Assembly: GCA_017478965.1 (NCBI GenBank)
Contig: JAFVCV010000018.1
Location: 1 to 53,614 of the forward strand
Source: Ruminococcus sp.
GTDB taxonomy: Bacteria; Bacillota; Clostridia; Oscillospirales; Ruminococcaceae
Direction of reading: 5' to 3'
Length of the DNA stretch: 53,614 bases
Shown here: positions 1 to 7,227 of the stretch, piece by piece
Numbering within the stretch: the stretch's first letter is position 1
Layout of the letters: each line of letters opens with the position of its first letter
Made by a program: the position numbers and the translations under genes
The notes under the pieces: model-generated
Told to the model about the DNA's origin: nothing
Databases searched by the model: none
Seen by the model: the letters and a program-made list of their open reading frames with translations, nothing else

Positions 1-129
1 GCTAGGCGACTTATATCTATCTCTCACGTCTCTGCAAGCATTTTACCGGACTTGGGCGCAGTAATGCTGCTGGGTGGGCGGCAGTTTGATGAAACTGTCC
101 GCATCGGCATTGAGTGTGCCGATTTTTGA
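1..129 (+). CDS. C-terminal fragment of an unidentified protein (possibly PfkB-type kinase)
   Basis: Frame 1 is open from the window edge to a TGA at 127-129, giving 42 residues. The other two frames close early. The hydrophobic run around LGAVMLLGG followed by an amphipathic stretch ending in ADF weakly resembles the last helices of PfkB/ribokinase-type vitamin kinases, but the match is too short to name a product. The gene start lies outside the window, so this could equally be an unrelated or decayed end. Confidence 0.25.
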   Translation, partial: ARRLISISHVSASILPDLGAVMLLGGRQFDETVRIGIECADF

Positions 130-334
130 ATGTCGATATGCTTATCGTTACATTCAAATTTCCGTTCTGTCTGACCGCTTATGAAAAATACCCTTCACTT
201 ATATACCGAGGATTTTGAGGTTTGTCGCAAGAAAAATCGAAAAGTTTACAATTTGTTTATGACGGTTCTCCCTTGTGCATAAATTCAACAACGGATTTCT
301 GTAAATGGTGACGGCAATTTGTGTATAAAATCAA

Positions 335-363
335 TTGCTTTTTCTTCAAAACTATGATATAAA
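335..363 (+). promoter_or_regulatory. Candidate sigma-A promoter for the CPBP protease gene
   Basis: A TTGCTT -35 at 335-340 is followed after 17 bases by TATAAA at 358-363. It sits 59 bases upstream of the protease start codon. Apart from this, 130-400 is AT-rich and shows no gene. Confidence 0.45.
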
Positions 364-422
364 ATTTAAATTAAGGTGGAATTATAGATCATTCTGTAAT
401 CGTGATTTATCAAGGAGGAAAA

Positions 423-1031
423 ATGAGTTTATTGCTTTCAAAATTGGTGAGCAGTATCATTCAGATTATCTTATTTTCGTTGATACCGTTTATCTGGTGG
501 ATAGTTACATCAAGGAAAGAATGTAGTTTCTTTGAATGGGTCGGTTTGAAAAAAATATGTGGCAAAGATAATAAGCCTGTGCTTTGGATTTGTGGAATTT
601 CTATAGTGTTCATACTTATCTCTGTTTTCATGCTGTATGTGCTTAGAAATGTTGAAAGTGCAACGACTGATTTCGATGGACTTGGTGCGGGTGCAATTCC
701 TGCAATCCTGATATATGCTATCCTCAATACCGCACTTCCTGAAGAAGTTTTATTCCGTGGATTCCTTTTGAAACGTTTATCAAACCGTTTCGGATTTACT
801 GTTGGAAATACTGTACAGGCAACTATATTCGGGATAATGCACGGTATTATGTTTTTTAGTGTAGTGGGAGCATTAAAAGCTATTCTGATAATACTGTTCA
901 CTGGGACAATAGGCTGGTTTATGGGGTATACAAATGAGAAAAAATCAGAAGGTTCTATATTACCCAGTTGGTGTATCCATTCAATAGCAAATGTATTCTC
1001 AGGATTATGTTCCGCTTTTGCTCTTTTCTAA
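423..1031 (+). CDS. CPBP family intramembrane metalloprotease
   Basis: A 202-residue polytopic membrane protein of the CPBP (CAAX protease/bacteriocin-processing) family. These enzymes are membrane-embedded proteases; many in Firmicutes give bacteriocin self-immunity or process small proteins. The three family motifs are visible: EEVLFRG near residue 107, a His in IMHGIMF, and HSIAN near the C-terminus, so the metal-site residues look intact. The start was set at the ATG preceded by AAGGAGG (411-417) rather than an in-frame ATG 21 bases upstream. Base composition is clearly more AT-rich than the genes after 2,200, and a recombinase remnant follows, suggesting horizontal origin. Substrate unknown. 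Confidence 0.85.
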   Translation: MSLLLSKLVSSIIQIILFSLIPFIWWIVTSRKECSFFEWVGLKKICGKDNKPVLWICGISIVFILISVFMLYVLRNVESATTDFDGLGAGAIPAILIYAILNTALPEEVLFRGFLLKRLSNRFGFTVGNTVQATIFGIMHGIMFFSVVGALKAILIILFTGTIGWFMGYTNEKKSEGSILPSWCIHSIANVFSGLCSAFALF

Positions 1032-1070
1032 TTTTTTGTTATCTATAATTGTTAAATTGAATCTAAATTC

Positions 1071-1103
1071 AATGCAGAGCAACACCAGCTCTGCATTTTT
1101 TCT
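1071..1103 (+). terminator. Intrinsic terminator after the CPBP protease gene
   Basis: Perfect 10-bp stem: AATGCAGAGC at 1071-1080 and GCTCTGCATT at 1088-1097, with a 7-base loop and a T-rich tail. It lies 40 bases after the protease stop codon. Confidence 0.85.
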
Positions 1104-1268
1104 TTTCTACCGACAAAAATTCCCCAGTCAAAATATCGAACGGAAAACTCTTATGGCGCACTCAATTTCATGCGCAATGCGAATAGACAAAAAGCCCGTA
1201 TCTGCGCTATAATATTATCATGGGGATGAGTGATCGGCTCTCCAAAAAATATGATAGGTGGTGATGAT

Positions 1269-1936
1269 ATGGCTACAACTTCTATCGCTGACAAGCTGGC
1301 AAAGCTCGAAAGGACAAGAAAGCCCATAACAAGCGTATCCCTAACAATGCGAATGCCAACCATTCTTGGCTGACGGGCTTTCTGAAAGGCGGTCACTGTG
1401 GCTATCATTTGGAAATGCACTACTATGATAATGCGAAAAGCGGAAAGCGTTACAGATACCTCAGAGATTCGGGAGCATACCGCAAGAAAGGCTGTGTAAA
1501 AAAGTTTCTGAAAACCCGCCCCGAAGAAGTTGAGAGTGCTGCCCGGCAGGCGATGCGTGAGCGTATCGACCAGCTTGTGATCACAAAGCGAAGTGCAGAT
1601 GTTCCCGATGCCGGCACCGAAGCGTTGAGGGCTGAGATCATCAAAATAGACGAGGAAATTCGCAAGCTGATGAAAAAGCTCGCTGATGCCGATACGGTTC
1701 TGTTTGAGTATATTCAGAACACGGTCAATGAGCTGCACGAACAGAAGGCGGCTCTGGAACGTAAGATGCAGGCTAAGGCTCGTAAGCGCAGGACGGTTGA
1801 TACCGCACCTTTGGAAAAGCCGATGATGCATTAGGATAAGCTCTCCATTCCCGAAAAGCACGAACTTGCGGCAGTTATGCTTGAAGCGGTCTACGTGAGC
1901 GATGAAAATGGCATTGAGGTGAAATTTAGCATATAA
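1269..1936 (+). pseudogene. Remnant of a large serine recombinase (C-terminal half)
   Basis: What remains is the zinc-ribbon and coiled-coil end of a large serine recombinase (the Zn_ribbon_recom region seen in Tn/ICE integrases). The reading frame from the ATG at 1269 carries a recombinase-like KLER stretch but stops soon. The homologous frame then resumes near 1,350 with WLTGF-LK-GHCGYHL, a Tyr-rich strand and a long charged coiled coil. An in-frame TAG at 1832-1834 interrupts it, and it continues to TAA at 1934-1936 with a typical C-terminal AAVMLEAVYV segment. The first zinc-ribbon Cys (usually LKCG) is Gly here. The catalytic resolvase domain is absent. Clear decay: a frameshift, a stop, a lost ligand and no N-terminal domain. 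Confidence 0.8.
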
Positions 1937-1967
1937 GGGAACGGCGATTTTACGCTGTTTTCAAAAT

Positions 1968-2111
1968 ATGGTGGAGTGCAGCGATCGGCGTTACTATATC
2001 CATGTTGAAGGACCTGATCTTGTCGCTGACGAGATAAAAAGGTTTATCAGTGAGCTTGACAATGGTCGACTATACCACGGCAAGGAGAAACACTCTCCCT
2101 GCCGTTTTTAA
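1968..2111 (+). CDS. Possible 47-residue ORF at the element edge
   Basis: An ATG at 1968 opens 47 codons ending in TAA at 2109-2111, with no convincing ribosome binding site. The composition (SDRRYYIHVEG, then a helical stretch) looks protein-like, and a remnant of the same mobile element is possible. Its last codons lie inside a strong terminator hairpin, which argues it may only be read-through sequence. No family recognised. Confidence 0.2.
   Translation: MVECSDRRYYIHVEGPDLVADEIKRFISELDNGRLYHGKEKHSPCRF
2077..2110 (+). terminator. Intrinsic terminator at the end of the recombinase-remnant region
   Basis: An 11-bp stem, ACGGCAAGGAG (2077-2087) with CTCCCTGCCGT (2095-2105), contains one mismatched or wobble pair and is followed by a T run. 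It marks the boundary between the AT-rich patch and the GC-rich genes downstream. Confidence 0.75.
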
Positions 2112-2153
2112 TTCAGGCGTTTCTTTTTCTGAACTGCAAATGTTTCAGAACTA

Positions 2154-2183
2154 TTGACGAAATGTGTAATAATGTGCTATAAT
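2154..2183 (+). promoter_or_regulatory. Sigma-A promoter for the PEP mutase gene
   Basis: TTGACG at 2154-2159 and TATAAT at 2178-2183 with an 18-base spacer. The start codon is 45 bases downstream. Confidence 0.7.
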
Positions 2184-2227
2184 AGTCCCATAGCCCGTGC
2201 TGCGCACAGGCAGATAAGGGGGACAAA

Positions 2228-3514
2228 ATGAAAACTGTTTATACTTGTTTTGATACTGATGTCATTCACGAGGGACATCTTGAACTTATAAGGCAGGCCT
2301 CCGCTGTGGGGGAACTTACCGTAGGCGCACTGTCGGACAGAGCGCTCATGAGCTGCGGAGGGTTTTCCACTCTGGGAGAAAAGGAAAGGGCGCTGATGTA
2401 TTCCGGGCTGGAGGGCGTCGGAAGACTTTGCATACAGGACGATATTTTTTACGGCGGTGAGATAGAAAGATACAGGCCTGACGTAGTGATCCACGCCGAG
2501 GGGTGGAGGATACCGGCGGTAAGGGAGCAGGCGCTGAGGGCTCTGGAGCATTACGGCGGGACTCTGATGGAGATACCGAGACTTTCGAGCGAGAGTATCA
2601 GGCGGGCTGAGGGGGCCATGAGGGACAGGCTCTCGATGCCGGAATTCCGGCGCAGACGCCTCAGGGCCCAGCTCAAAGCCCTTCCCATCGTAAGGGTCAT
2701 TGAGGCCCACAACGGTCTGACGGGGCTGATAGCTGAAAAGACCTCTGTGGCGGCGGCTGAGGGACTCAGGCAGTTCGATGCCATGTGGATAAGTTCTCTT
2801 TGCGACTCGGCGGCCAGGGGCAAGCCTGATATCGCTCTGGTGGACATGACCGCCCGGGCTGGGACCGTGACGGAGATAACGGAAGTCACCACCAAGCCAG
2901 TGATACTTGACTGCGACAACGGAGGTGCTCCTGAGCACCTGCCGTATAATATCAGGACCCTGGAAAGGCTGGGGGTCAGCGCCGTGATGATAGAGGACAA
3001 GGAGGGGGCCAAGAAGAACAGTCTCTTCGGCGTCCGGCACGGGCAGACCCAGGCGGACAGGGAGGATTTTTGCAGGAAGATAGCCGCCGGCAAGGAGGCA
3101 CAGCTCACTGAAGACTTCATGCTCATCGCCAGGGTGGAGAGCCTGATATTGGAAAAGGGCATGGAGGACGCTCTTGAAAGGGCGCAGAGCTATGTGAGGG
3201 CCGGGGCTGACGGGATCATGATACACAGCCGCCGCAAGGACCCGGGAGAGATACTTGATTTTTGCAAACGGTTCCGTGAGCGCTGTCCGGACACTCCTCT
3301 GGTGGCGGTGCCGTCTTCTTACAACGGCGTTACTGAGGAGCAGCTCAGCGCCTGCGGGGTGAACATGGTCATTTACGCAAACCAGCTGATACGCAGCGCA
3401 TTCCCCGCCATGCAGCAGACTGCCGAGGAGATACTGCGCTTTCACAGGGCAAAGGAGTCCGAAGAAAGGCTCATGCCCATCAGCGACATCATCACGCTCA
3501 TTGACACTATCTGA
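2228..3514 (+). CDS. Nucleotidyltransferase / phosphoenolpyruvate mutase fusion
   Basis: Two domains in 428 residues. Residues 1-130 are a cytidylyltransferase-like fold with the nucleotide-binding HEGH at 14-17 (HxGH signature, as in TagD/GCT-type enzymes). Residues about 150-410 are a PEP mutase of the isocitrate lyase superfamily, which isomerises PEP to phosphonopyruvate, the entry step of phosphonate synthesis. Active-site elements are visible: WISS at 187-190, LDCDNGG near 228, the EDK-x(4)-KNS signature at 256-265, ARVES near 304 and IHS at 335-337. The start has an AAGGGGGA ribosome site. No phosphonopyruvate decarboxylase or AEP transaminase lies nearby, although flux through the mutase normally requires such a partner. 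The fusion suggests a CDP- or CMP-activated phosphonate for surface decoration (inference). Confidence 0.88.
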   Translation: MKTVYTCFDTDVIHEGHLELIRQASAVGELTVGALSDRALMSCGGFSTLGEKERALMYSGLEGVGRLCIQDDIFYGGEIERYRPDVVIHAEGWRIPAVREQALRALEHYGGTLMEIPRLSSESIRRAEGAMRDRLSMPEFRRRRLRAQLKALPIVRVIEAHNGLTGLIAEKTSVAAAEGLRQFDAMWISSLCDSAARGKPDIALVDMTARAGTVTEITEVTTKPVILDCDNGGAPEHLPYNIRTLERLGVSAVMIEDKEGAKKNSLFGVRHGQTQADREDFCRKIAAGKEAQLTEDFMLIARVESLILEKGMEDALERAQSYVRAGADGIMIHSRRKDPGEILDFCKRFRERCPDTPLVAVPSSYNGVTEEQLSACGVNMVIYANQLIRSAFPAMQQTAEEILRFHRAKESEERLMPISDIITLIDTI

Positions 3515-3525
3515 CCGCAGCGTAC

Positions 3526-3561
3526 AAAAAGGCTTATCCGCACAGGTCGGATAAGCCTTTT
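3526..3561. terminator. Bidirectional terminator between convergent genes
   Basis: Perfect stem AAGGCTTATCCG / CGGATAAGCCTT (3529-3540 and 3548-3559) with A-rich 5' and T-rich 3' flanks, so it can serve the plus-strand mutase and the minus-strand lipoprotein. It overlaps the sequence just before the convergent stop codon at 3567. Confidence 0.9.
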
Positions 3562-3566
3562 GAAGT

Positions 3567-4409
3567 CTATGCGAGAAGTTCGAGAGTCGGTGAGACATAG
3601 AAGCGGCAGCCTTTTTCCTTGCAGTAGGCGGAGATCTCTTCTATGAGGGCCGGGTCGGAGGTGTATTCAAGGAGGAAAACGTCCTTGCCATGGTCCATCA
3701 CTCTTTCGGCGTAGTCCATGAAATATCTGCGTTCCTCGGGGTCATTGGCAGAGAATGTGCCCTTATCGAAATCAATGGCAGTGAAGACCGTTTCCTGGTT
3801 CACTCCGTCTATAAGCCCGTCAAGGGTGCCGAAACGCTTTTCACATTCGGTCACGAAACAGTCTCCGCCGTTGATGAGCACATAGGCTCCCTTTGACTTG
3901 AAACTGTTCAGGATATTGCAGACGCCGCTGAAGACCGGGTCCGTGGGGTAGTGGTAGTAAACGTCGGTGTTGTCCACAAAAAGGCCGTCAACGCCCTTTT
4001 CCATCAGCTCCCCGGCAAGGACGTCCCCCACAAAGCTTTGCCAGCGGCTGTCGGAAACGTCCACCCACATCTCCTCCTCCCAGTTTTCGTAGGGGTCCAG
4101 GGTCAGGTCGGAGTATTCATCATAATAGGGTCTGAAATCCTCCAGAGCGCCAAGGTTTATGTAGCTGTAGACCGTGCTGCCGCCGTCGGTGAGCTTTTTG
4201 ATATCCTCATGGGTGAAATACTGCGCATCCAGGACCACTGTGCGGTATGGCGTCATTTTACTCAGGTCTTCCGGGCCTGCGCCGATGAACACGCCGTAAT
4301 CATAGGAAGGCTCACTGTCAGGTCCGTTCTCAGGCTCTGAGCTTTTTGAGCAGCCGCAGTTAAGGCACAGGGCTGATGTCAGCAGTATGGCTAAGATCGT
4401 TTTTTTCAT
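3567..4409 (-). CDS. GH114-like (TM1410-type) lipoprotein
   Basis: A 280-residue exported protein. A Lys-Lys signal peptide is followed by a Cys-rich lipobox region (CLNCGC), so it is probably lipid-anchored outside the membrane, although neither Cys has an ideal lipobox. The body matches the GH114 / TM1410 TIM-barrel family, some members of which are endo-alpha-1,4-polygalactosaminidases. Strand-end motifs visible are SYINLGALEDFRPYY, WVDVSDSRWQ, GLFVDNTD, GVNQE and LEYTSD, with the acidic residues at the expected strand ends. The start was moved from an upstream ATG to MKKTIL because AAAGGAGAA lies directly before it. It is convergent with the PEP mutase gene. Substrate not deducible; a role on exopolysaccharide is plausible. 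Confidence 0.8.
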   Translation of the reverse strand: MKKTILAILLTSALCLNCGCSKSSEPENGPDSEPSYDYGVFIGAGPEDLSKMTPYRTVVLDAQYFTHEDIKKLTDGGSTVYSYINLGALEDFRPYYDEYSDLTLDPYENWEEEMWVDVSDSRWQSFVGDVLAGELMEKGVDGLFVDNTDVYYHYPTDPVFSGVCNILNSFKSKGAYVLINGGDCFVTECEKRFGTLDGLIDGVNQETVFTAIDFDKGTFSANDPEERRYFMDYAERVMDHGKDVFLLEYTSDPALIEEISAYCKEKGCRFYVSPTLELLA

Positions 4410-4483
4410 GTTATGTTCTCCTTTTCTTTTTTTTATTATCATATCACATTTCTCCCTATTTAACAAGAGGCAGGAAACGATCT

Positions 4484-4525
4484 CGCCCTTACTGTTGAAA
4501 AAAACAGTAAGGGCGAAGTTTTTTT
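4484..4525 (+). terminator. Strong hairpin with a plus-strand T tract
   Basis: Stem CGCCCTTACTGTT (4484-4496) / AACAGTAAGGGCG (4503-4515), 13 perfect pairs, followed by AAG and seven Ts on the plus strand. No plus-strand gene precedes it. It lies between two minus-strand genes: after the Clp gene stop and before the lipoprotein start. On the minus strand the hairpin has no T tract after it. Confidence 0.6.
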
Positions 4526-4570
4526 GTCTATTATGGTCAACGGCATAAAAGCATTCAGATGATCTGACTG

Positions 4571-6892
4571 TCAGGCCGGCTGGACTGCGGCGGCGCTGAA
4601 CCTTCCCTCGCAGACGGTCAGGCGCAGGTCCTTGCAGCCCTTCAGCAGCAGGTCGCAGATGAGCTTTTCGGCCTCAACGGTCATTATCCGCCTTATCTCT
4701 CTGCCGGAGCCGGTAAGAGCGGCCCGTTCTGCGGCCAGGTGAAGGACGCTCTGGTCGATGGTCAGCCTGCTGCCGATGGCGGCGGTCCGTTCTTTTAGGG
4801 ACTTAGCCTCCTGCCCGGCAATGTCCTCCAAGGCGCTTAGGGATAGGGGAGAGAAAAACACTGTCTCGTCCACCCTGCCTAAAAGCTCCGGCGGCATGAG
4901 CTTTTTCAGAGCCTCTCTGAGTGCGGCCTCTCTCTGCTGCTCCCTGCTGCCGGCGGAAAAACCGCAGGAGCGGCTGCCTTCCTCCCTAGCAGAACCGGCG
5001 TTGGTGGTCATTATTATCATGGTGTTGGCAAAGGAGACCTTTCTGCCTGTACGGTCCGTAAGAACACCGTCTTCCAGAATTTGCAGCAGCAGGTAGAAAA
5101 TGTCCGGGTGGGCTTTTTCTATCTCGTCGAACAGCACCAGGCTGTAGGGCTTTCGCCTGACGGCTTCGGTGAGTTCGCCGCCCTCTTCATAGCCCACATA
5201 GCCGGGAGGTGCGCCGATGAGCTTTGAAACGCTGTGTTTTTCCATATATTCGGACATATCCAGCTTTATCATGCTGTCCGGTCCGAAAAATTCCCTTGCC
5301 GTCCCGAGGGCAAGAAGGGTCTTTCCCACCCCTGTGGGGCCGGAGAATATAAAGCTCCCCATAGGGCGGCGGTGGTCCCTCAGACCGGTCAGGCTGCGCT
5401 TTATGGCCGAGCACACCGCTCCCACTGCACCTGGCTGGCCGATAACGCTGCTCATAAGGCGCTTTTCAAGGCCCTCGAATTTTTCAGCTCCCTCCTGGTC
5501 AGGGCAGCTTATGCCTGTGCGCCGTCGTATTACTCCACGAAGATGCTCCATGGTAAGCTCCGGCCTTGACCGGGGGGACAGTACGCTCAGATAATCGTCC
5601 CGGCTTATCTGACCTAAAAGATAACGCTCGAAGGCCTTGTCGGCCAGGGTACGGCTGTTTGCGTCGGTGAGCTTTGCACCTGCGCAGGCCTCGTCCATAA
5701 GGTCGATGGCTTTGTCGGGAAAGCGGCGGCCGTGGATATATCTGCCGCTGAGGGCCACGGCTCCGTCGATGACCTCGTCGGGTATGGTCATGCCGTGATA
5801 GTCCTCATAGCGGCTGCGGATACCCATGAGTATCTCACGGGTCTGCTTTTCGTCAGGCTCTCTGACGGTGACACGCTGGAAACGGCGGTCCATGGCTGCG
5901 TCCTTTTCGATGGTCCGCCGGTATTCCTCGAAGGTGGTGGCCCCGATGAGCTGGAGTCCCCCACGGGCAAGCTGGGGCTTTAGGATATTGGCGGCGTCGA
6001 TGGCGCCCTCCGCCGCACCGGTACCCATGATGTTATGCAGCTCATCAATAAAAAGTATCACCCCATCCTCCGAGGCGGCCTCTTCCAGGCAGTCCTTCAG
6101 CCTTTCCTCAAAATCGCCCCTGTATTTCGCCCCGGACAGCAGCAGAGTAAGGTCCAGAGAGAAGATCCGCCTGCCGCTGAGAGCCTGGGGGACGCTGCCG
6201 GTCATGATGCGCATAGCAAGGCCCTCCACCACGGCGGTCTTTCCTACTCCGGCGTCTCCCACCAGGCAGGGGTCGTTCTTGGTCCGGCGGCATAGGATCT
6301 CCATGACCTGCTGAACCTCGTCTTCCCGGCCGATGAGAGGGTCGAAGTTCAGGCAGACTGCCGGGTCTGTCAGTTCCTTGCCATAGCGGGAAAGGTTCTT
6401 GAGCCGCCTGCGCTGTGAACGGCGGTCGGTCAGAGGGTCTGTGCCTATGCAGAGGGTGGCGAGCCTTTTTTCGCTGATGCCAAGCTGTGAAAGTATCTGT
6501 AAAGCGCAGCAGCCCCTTACCCTTGTCATGGCGGCAAGGATATGCTCGCTGCCTGCACGGGTCTTCATGGAGTCCGCTAAGCACACCGCTCCCTGCAGGG
6601 CTGAACGGGCGTTGGGGGTGAAGTCGTTCTCGTCCGGCAGGCAGGGAGTGCCCCGGCCTATGATCTTCTCCACTGTGTCTTTTATGCCCTCGAAGGTCCC
6701 GCCCTCCTTCAGAAGAGCGGTCCCTGCCGCCGAATCGGGGCTGTCTGCGCAGGCGGCCAGAAGATGCTCGGTGCCTACATATGTGTGGCCCCAGTGGCCC
6801 GCTAATGCTATGGCTCTGGAAATGACCTCTCTTGCCATCGGGGTGAATGAGGGGTCCTCCTGAGGACGGCGTCCGGTATTCTTTCTTTCCAT
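4571..6892 (-). CDS. ClpC/ClpA-like AAA+ unfoldase with reduced middle domain
   Basis: A 773-residue Hsp100 ATPase. In order: a Clp_N double repeat (about 10-150); AAA1 with Walker A GDAGVGKT, Walker B ILFIDELHN and arginine-finger MDRRF; a short linker near 395-440; AAA2 with Walker A GPTGVGKT and Walker B LVLFDEIEKAH; and a ClpB-D2-type end. The segment between AAA1 and AAA2 is too short for the coiled-coil middle domain of true ClpC. A CGF tripeptide after TTNAG sits where the ClpP-binding xGF loop is expected, so it may feed ClpP. The start is the ATG behind AGGGAGATAGT; a longer in-frame start upstream was rejected. No clpP, mcsA/mcsB or ctsR nearby. Probably a secondary, perhaps sporulation-linked, Clp ATPase (inference from neighbours). 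Confidence 0.88.
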   Translation of the reverse strand: MERKNTGRRPQEDPSFTPMAREVISRAIALAGHWGHTYVGTEHLLAACADSPDSAAGTALLKEGGTFEGIKDTVEKIIGRGTPCLPDENDFTPNARSALQGAVCLADSMKTRAGSEHILAAMTRVRGCCALQILSQLGISEKRLATLCIGTDPLTDRRSQRRRLKNLSRYGKELTDPAVCLNFDPLIGREDEVQQVMEILCRRTKNDPCLVGDAGVGKTAVVEGLAMRIMTGSVPQALSGRRIFSLDLTLLLSGAKYRGDFEERLKDCLEEAASEDGVILFIDELHNIMGTGAAEGAIDAANILKPQLARGGLQLIGATTFEEYRRTIEKDAAMDRRFQRVTVREPDEKQTREILMGIRSRYEDYHGMTIPDEVIDGAVALSGRYIHGRRFPDKAIDLMDEACAGAKLTDANSRTLADKAFERYLLGQISRDDYLSVLSPRSRPELTMEHLRGVIRRRTGISCPDQEGAEKFEGLEKRLMSSVIGQPGAVGAVCSAIKRSLTGLRDHRRPMGSFIFSGPTGVGKTLLALGTAREFFGPDSMIKLDMSEYMEKHSVSKLIGAPPGYVGYEEGGELTEAVRRKPYSLVLFDEIEKAHPDIFYLLLQILEDGVLTDRTGRKVSFANTMIIMTTNAGSAREEGSRSCGFSAGSREQQREAALREALKKLMPPELLGRVDETVFFSPLSLSALEDIAGQEAKSLKERTAAIGSRLTIDQSVLHLAAERAALTGSGREIRRIMTVEAEKLICDLLLKGCKDLRLTVCEGRFSAAAVQPA

Positions 6893-6965
6893 ACTATCTC
6901 CCTGCTTTCTGTGATCGGTTTCTGAAATGAGCATTGGCAGGCCGGGTGGAGTTTATTCAGCTGTA

Positions 6966-6992
6966 ACACTTTTTCCGGTCCGGCATAATATG
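6966..6992 (+). promoter_or_regulatory. Possible sigma-K-like promoter of the Cys-rich peptide gene
   Basis: An AC dinucleotide at 6966-6967 lies 16 bases before CATAATATG at 6984-6992, close to the sigma-K pattern (AC, 16-17 bases, CATAnnnTA) with one mismatch. No good sigma-A alternative is visible. A GC-rich hairpin (CCGGGG at 7009-7014 with CCCCGG at 7021-7026) follows in the leader. Pattern-level evidence only. Confidence 0.3.
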
Positions 6993-7060
6993 TACCATAA
7001 GGCAAAGACCGGGGGCAAGGCCCCGGCCGCCTTAAATAACTATCTAAAAGGAGAACCGTT

Positions 7061-7183
7061 ATGAATTTTGGTTTTAACAACTACTGGTGGATCATAATCC
7101 TCATCCTCATCATCGGCATGGCATCCTGCGGCTGCAACAGCTGCGGCTGTGACAACAACAACTGCGGCTGCGGCTGCAACTAA
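7061..7183 (+). CDS. 40-residue membrane peptide with Cys-Gly-Cys tail
   Basis: Starts at an ATG with an AAAAGGAGAA ribosome site and ends in TAA at 7181-7183. Residues 1-10 are polar/aromatic, about 10-21 form a hydrophobic Ile/Leu helix, and the last 18 residues carry seven cysteines as CGC, CGC and CGCGC groups separated by Asn/Ser/Asp. It has its own leader and a strong terminator, so it is a real transcription unit. No family recognised. The layout recalls small spore-coat or sporulation peptides with one membrane helix, and it is divergent from the clp gene and convergent with spoIVA. Metal binding or disulfide cross-linking are possible roles; a peptide natural-product precursor is less likely because no modifying enzyme is near. 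Confidence 0.75.
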   Translation: MNFGFNNYWWIIILILIIGMASCGCNSCGCDNNNCGCGCN

Positions 7184-7198
7184 GGAAGTCAAAACCGG

Positions 7199-7227
7199 GG
7201 GGCGGTCTGCGGACCGCCCCTTTTTTT
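7199..7227 (+). terminator. Intrinsic terminator of the Cys-rich peptide gene
   Basis: Stem GGGGCGGTC (7199-7207) / GACCGCCCC (7212-7220), tetraloop TGCG, then seven Ts. The convergent spoIVA stop codon is at its edge. Confidence 0.92.

Noticed and set aside
2177-3598. 473-codon open frame on the minus strand
   Set aside because: Opposite the PEP mutase gene, whose active-site motifs are clear; composition is Pro/Arg/His-rich as expected of a shadow.
3567-4466. Longer start for the GH114-like lipoprotein
   Set aside because: Extra residues would bury the signal peptide; the ribosome site fits the shorter form.
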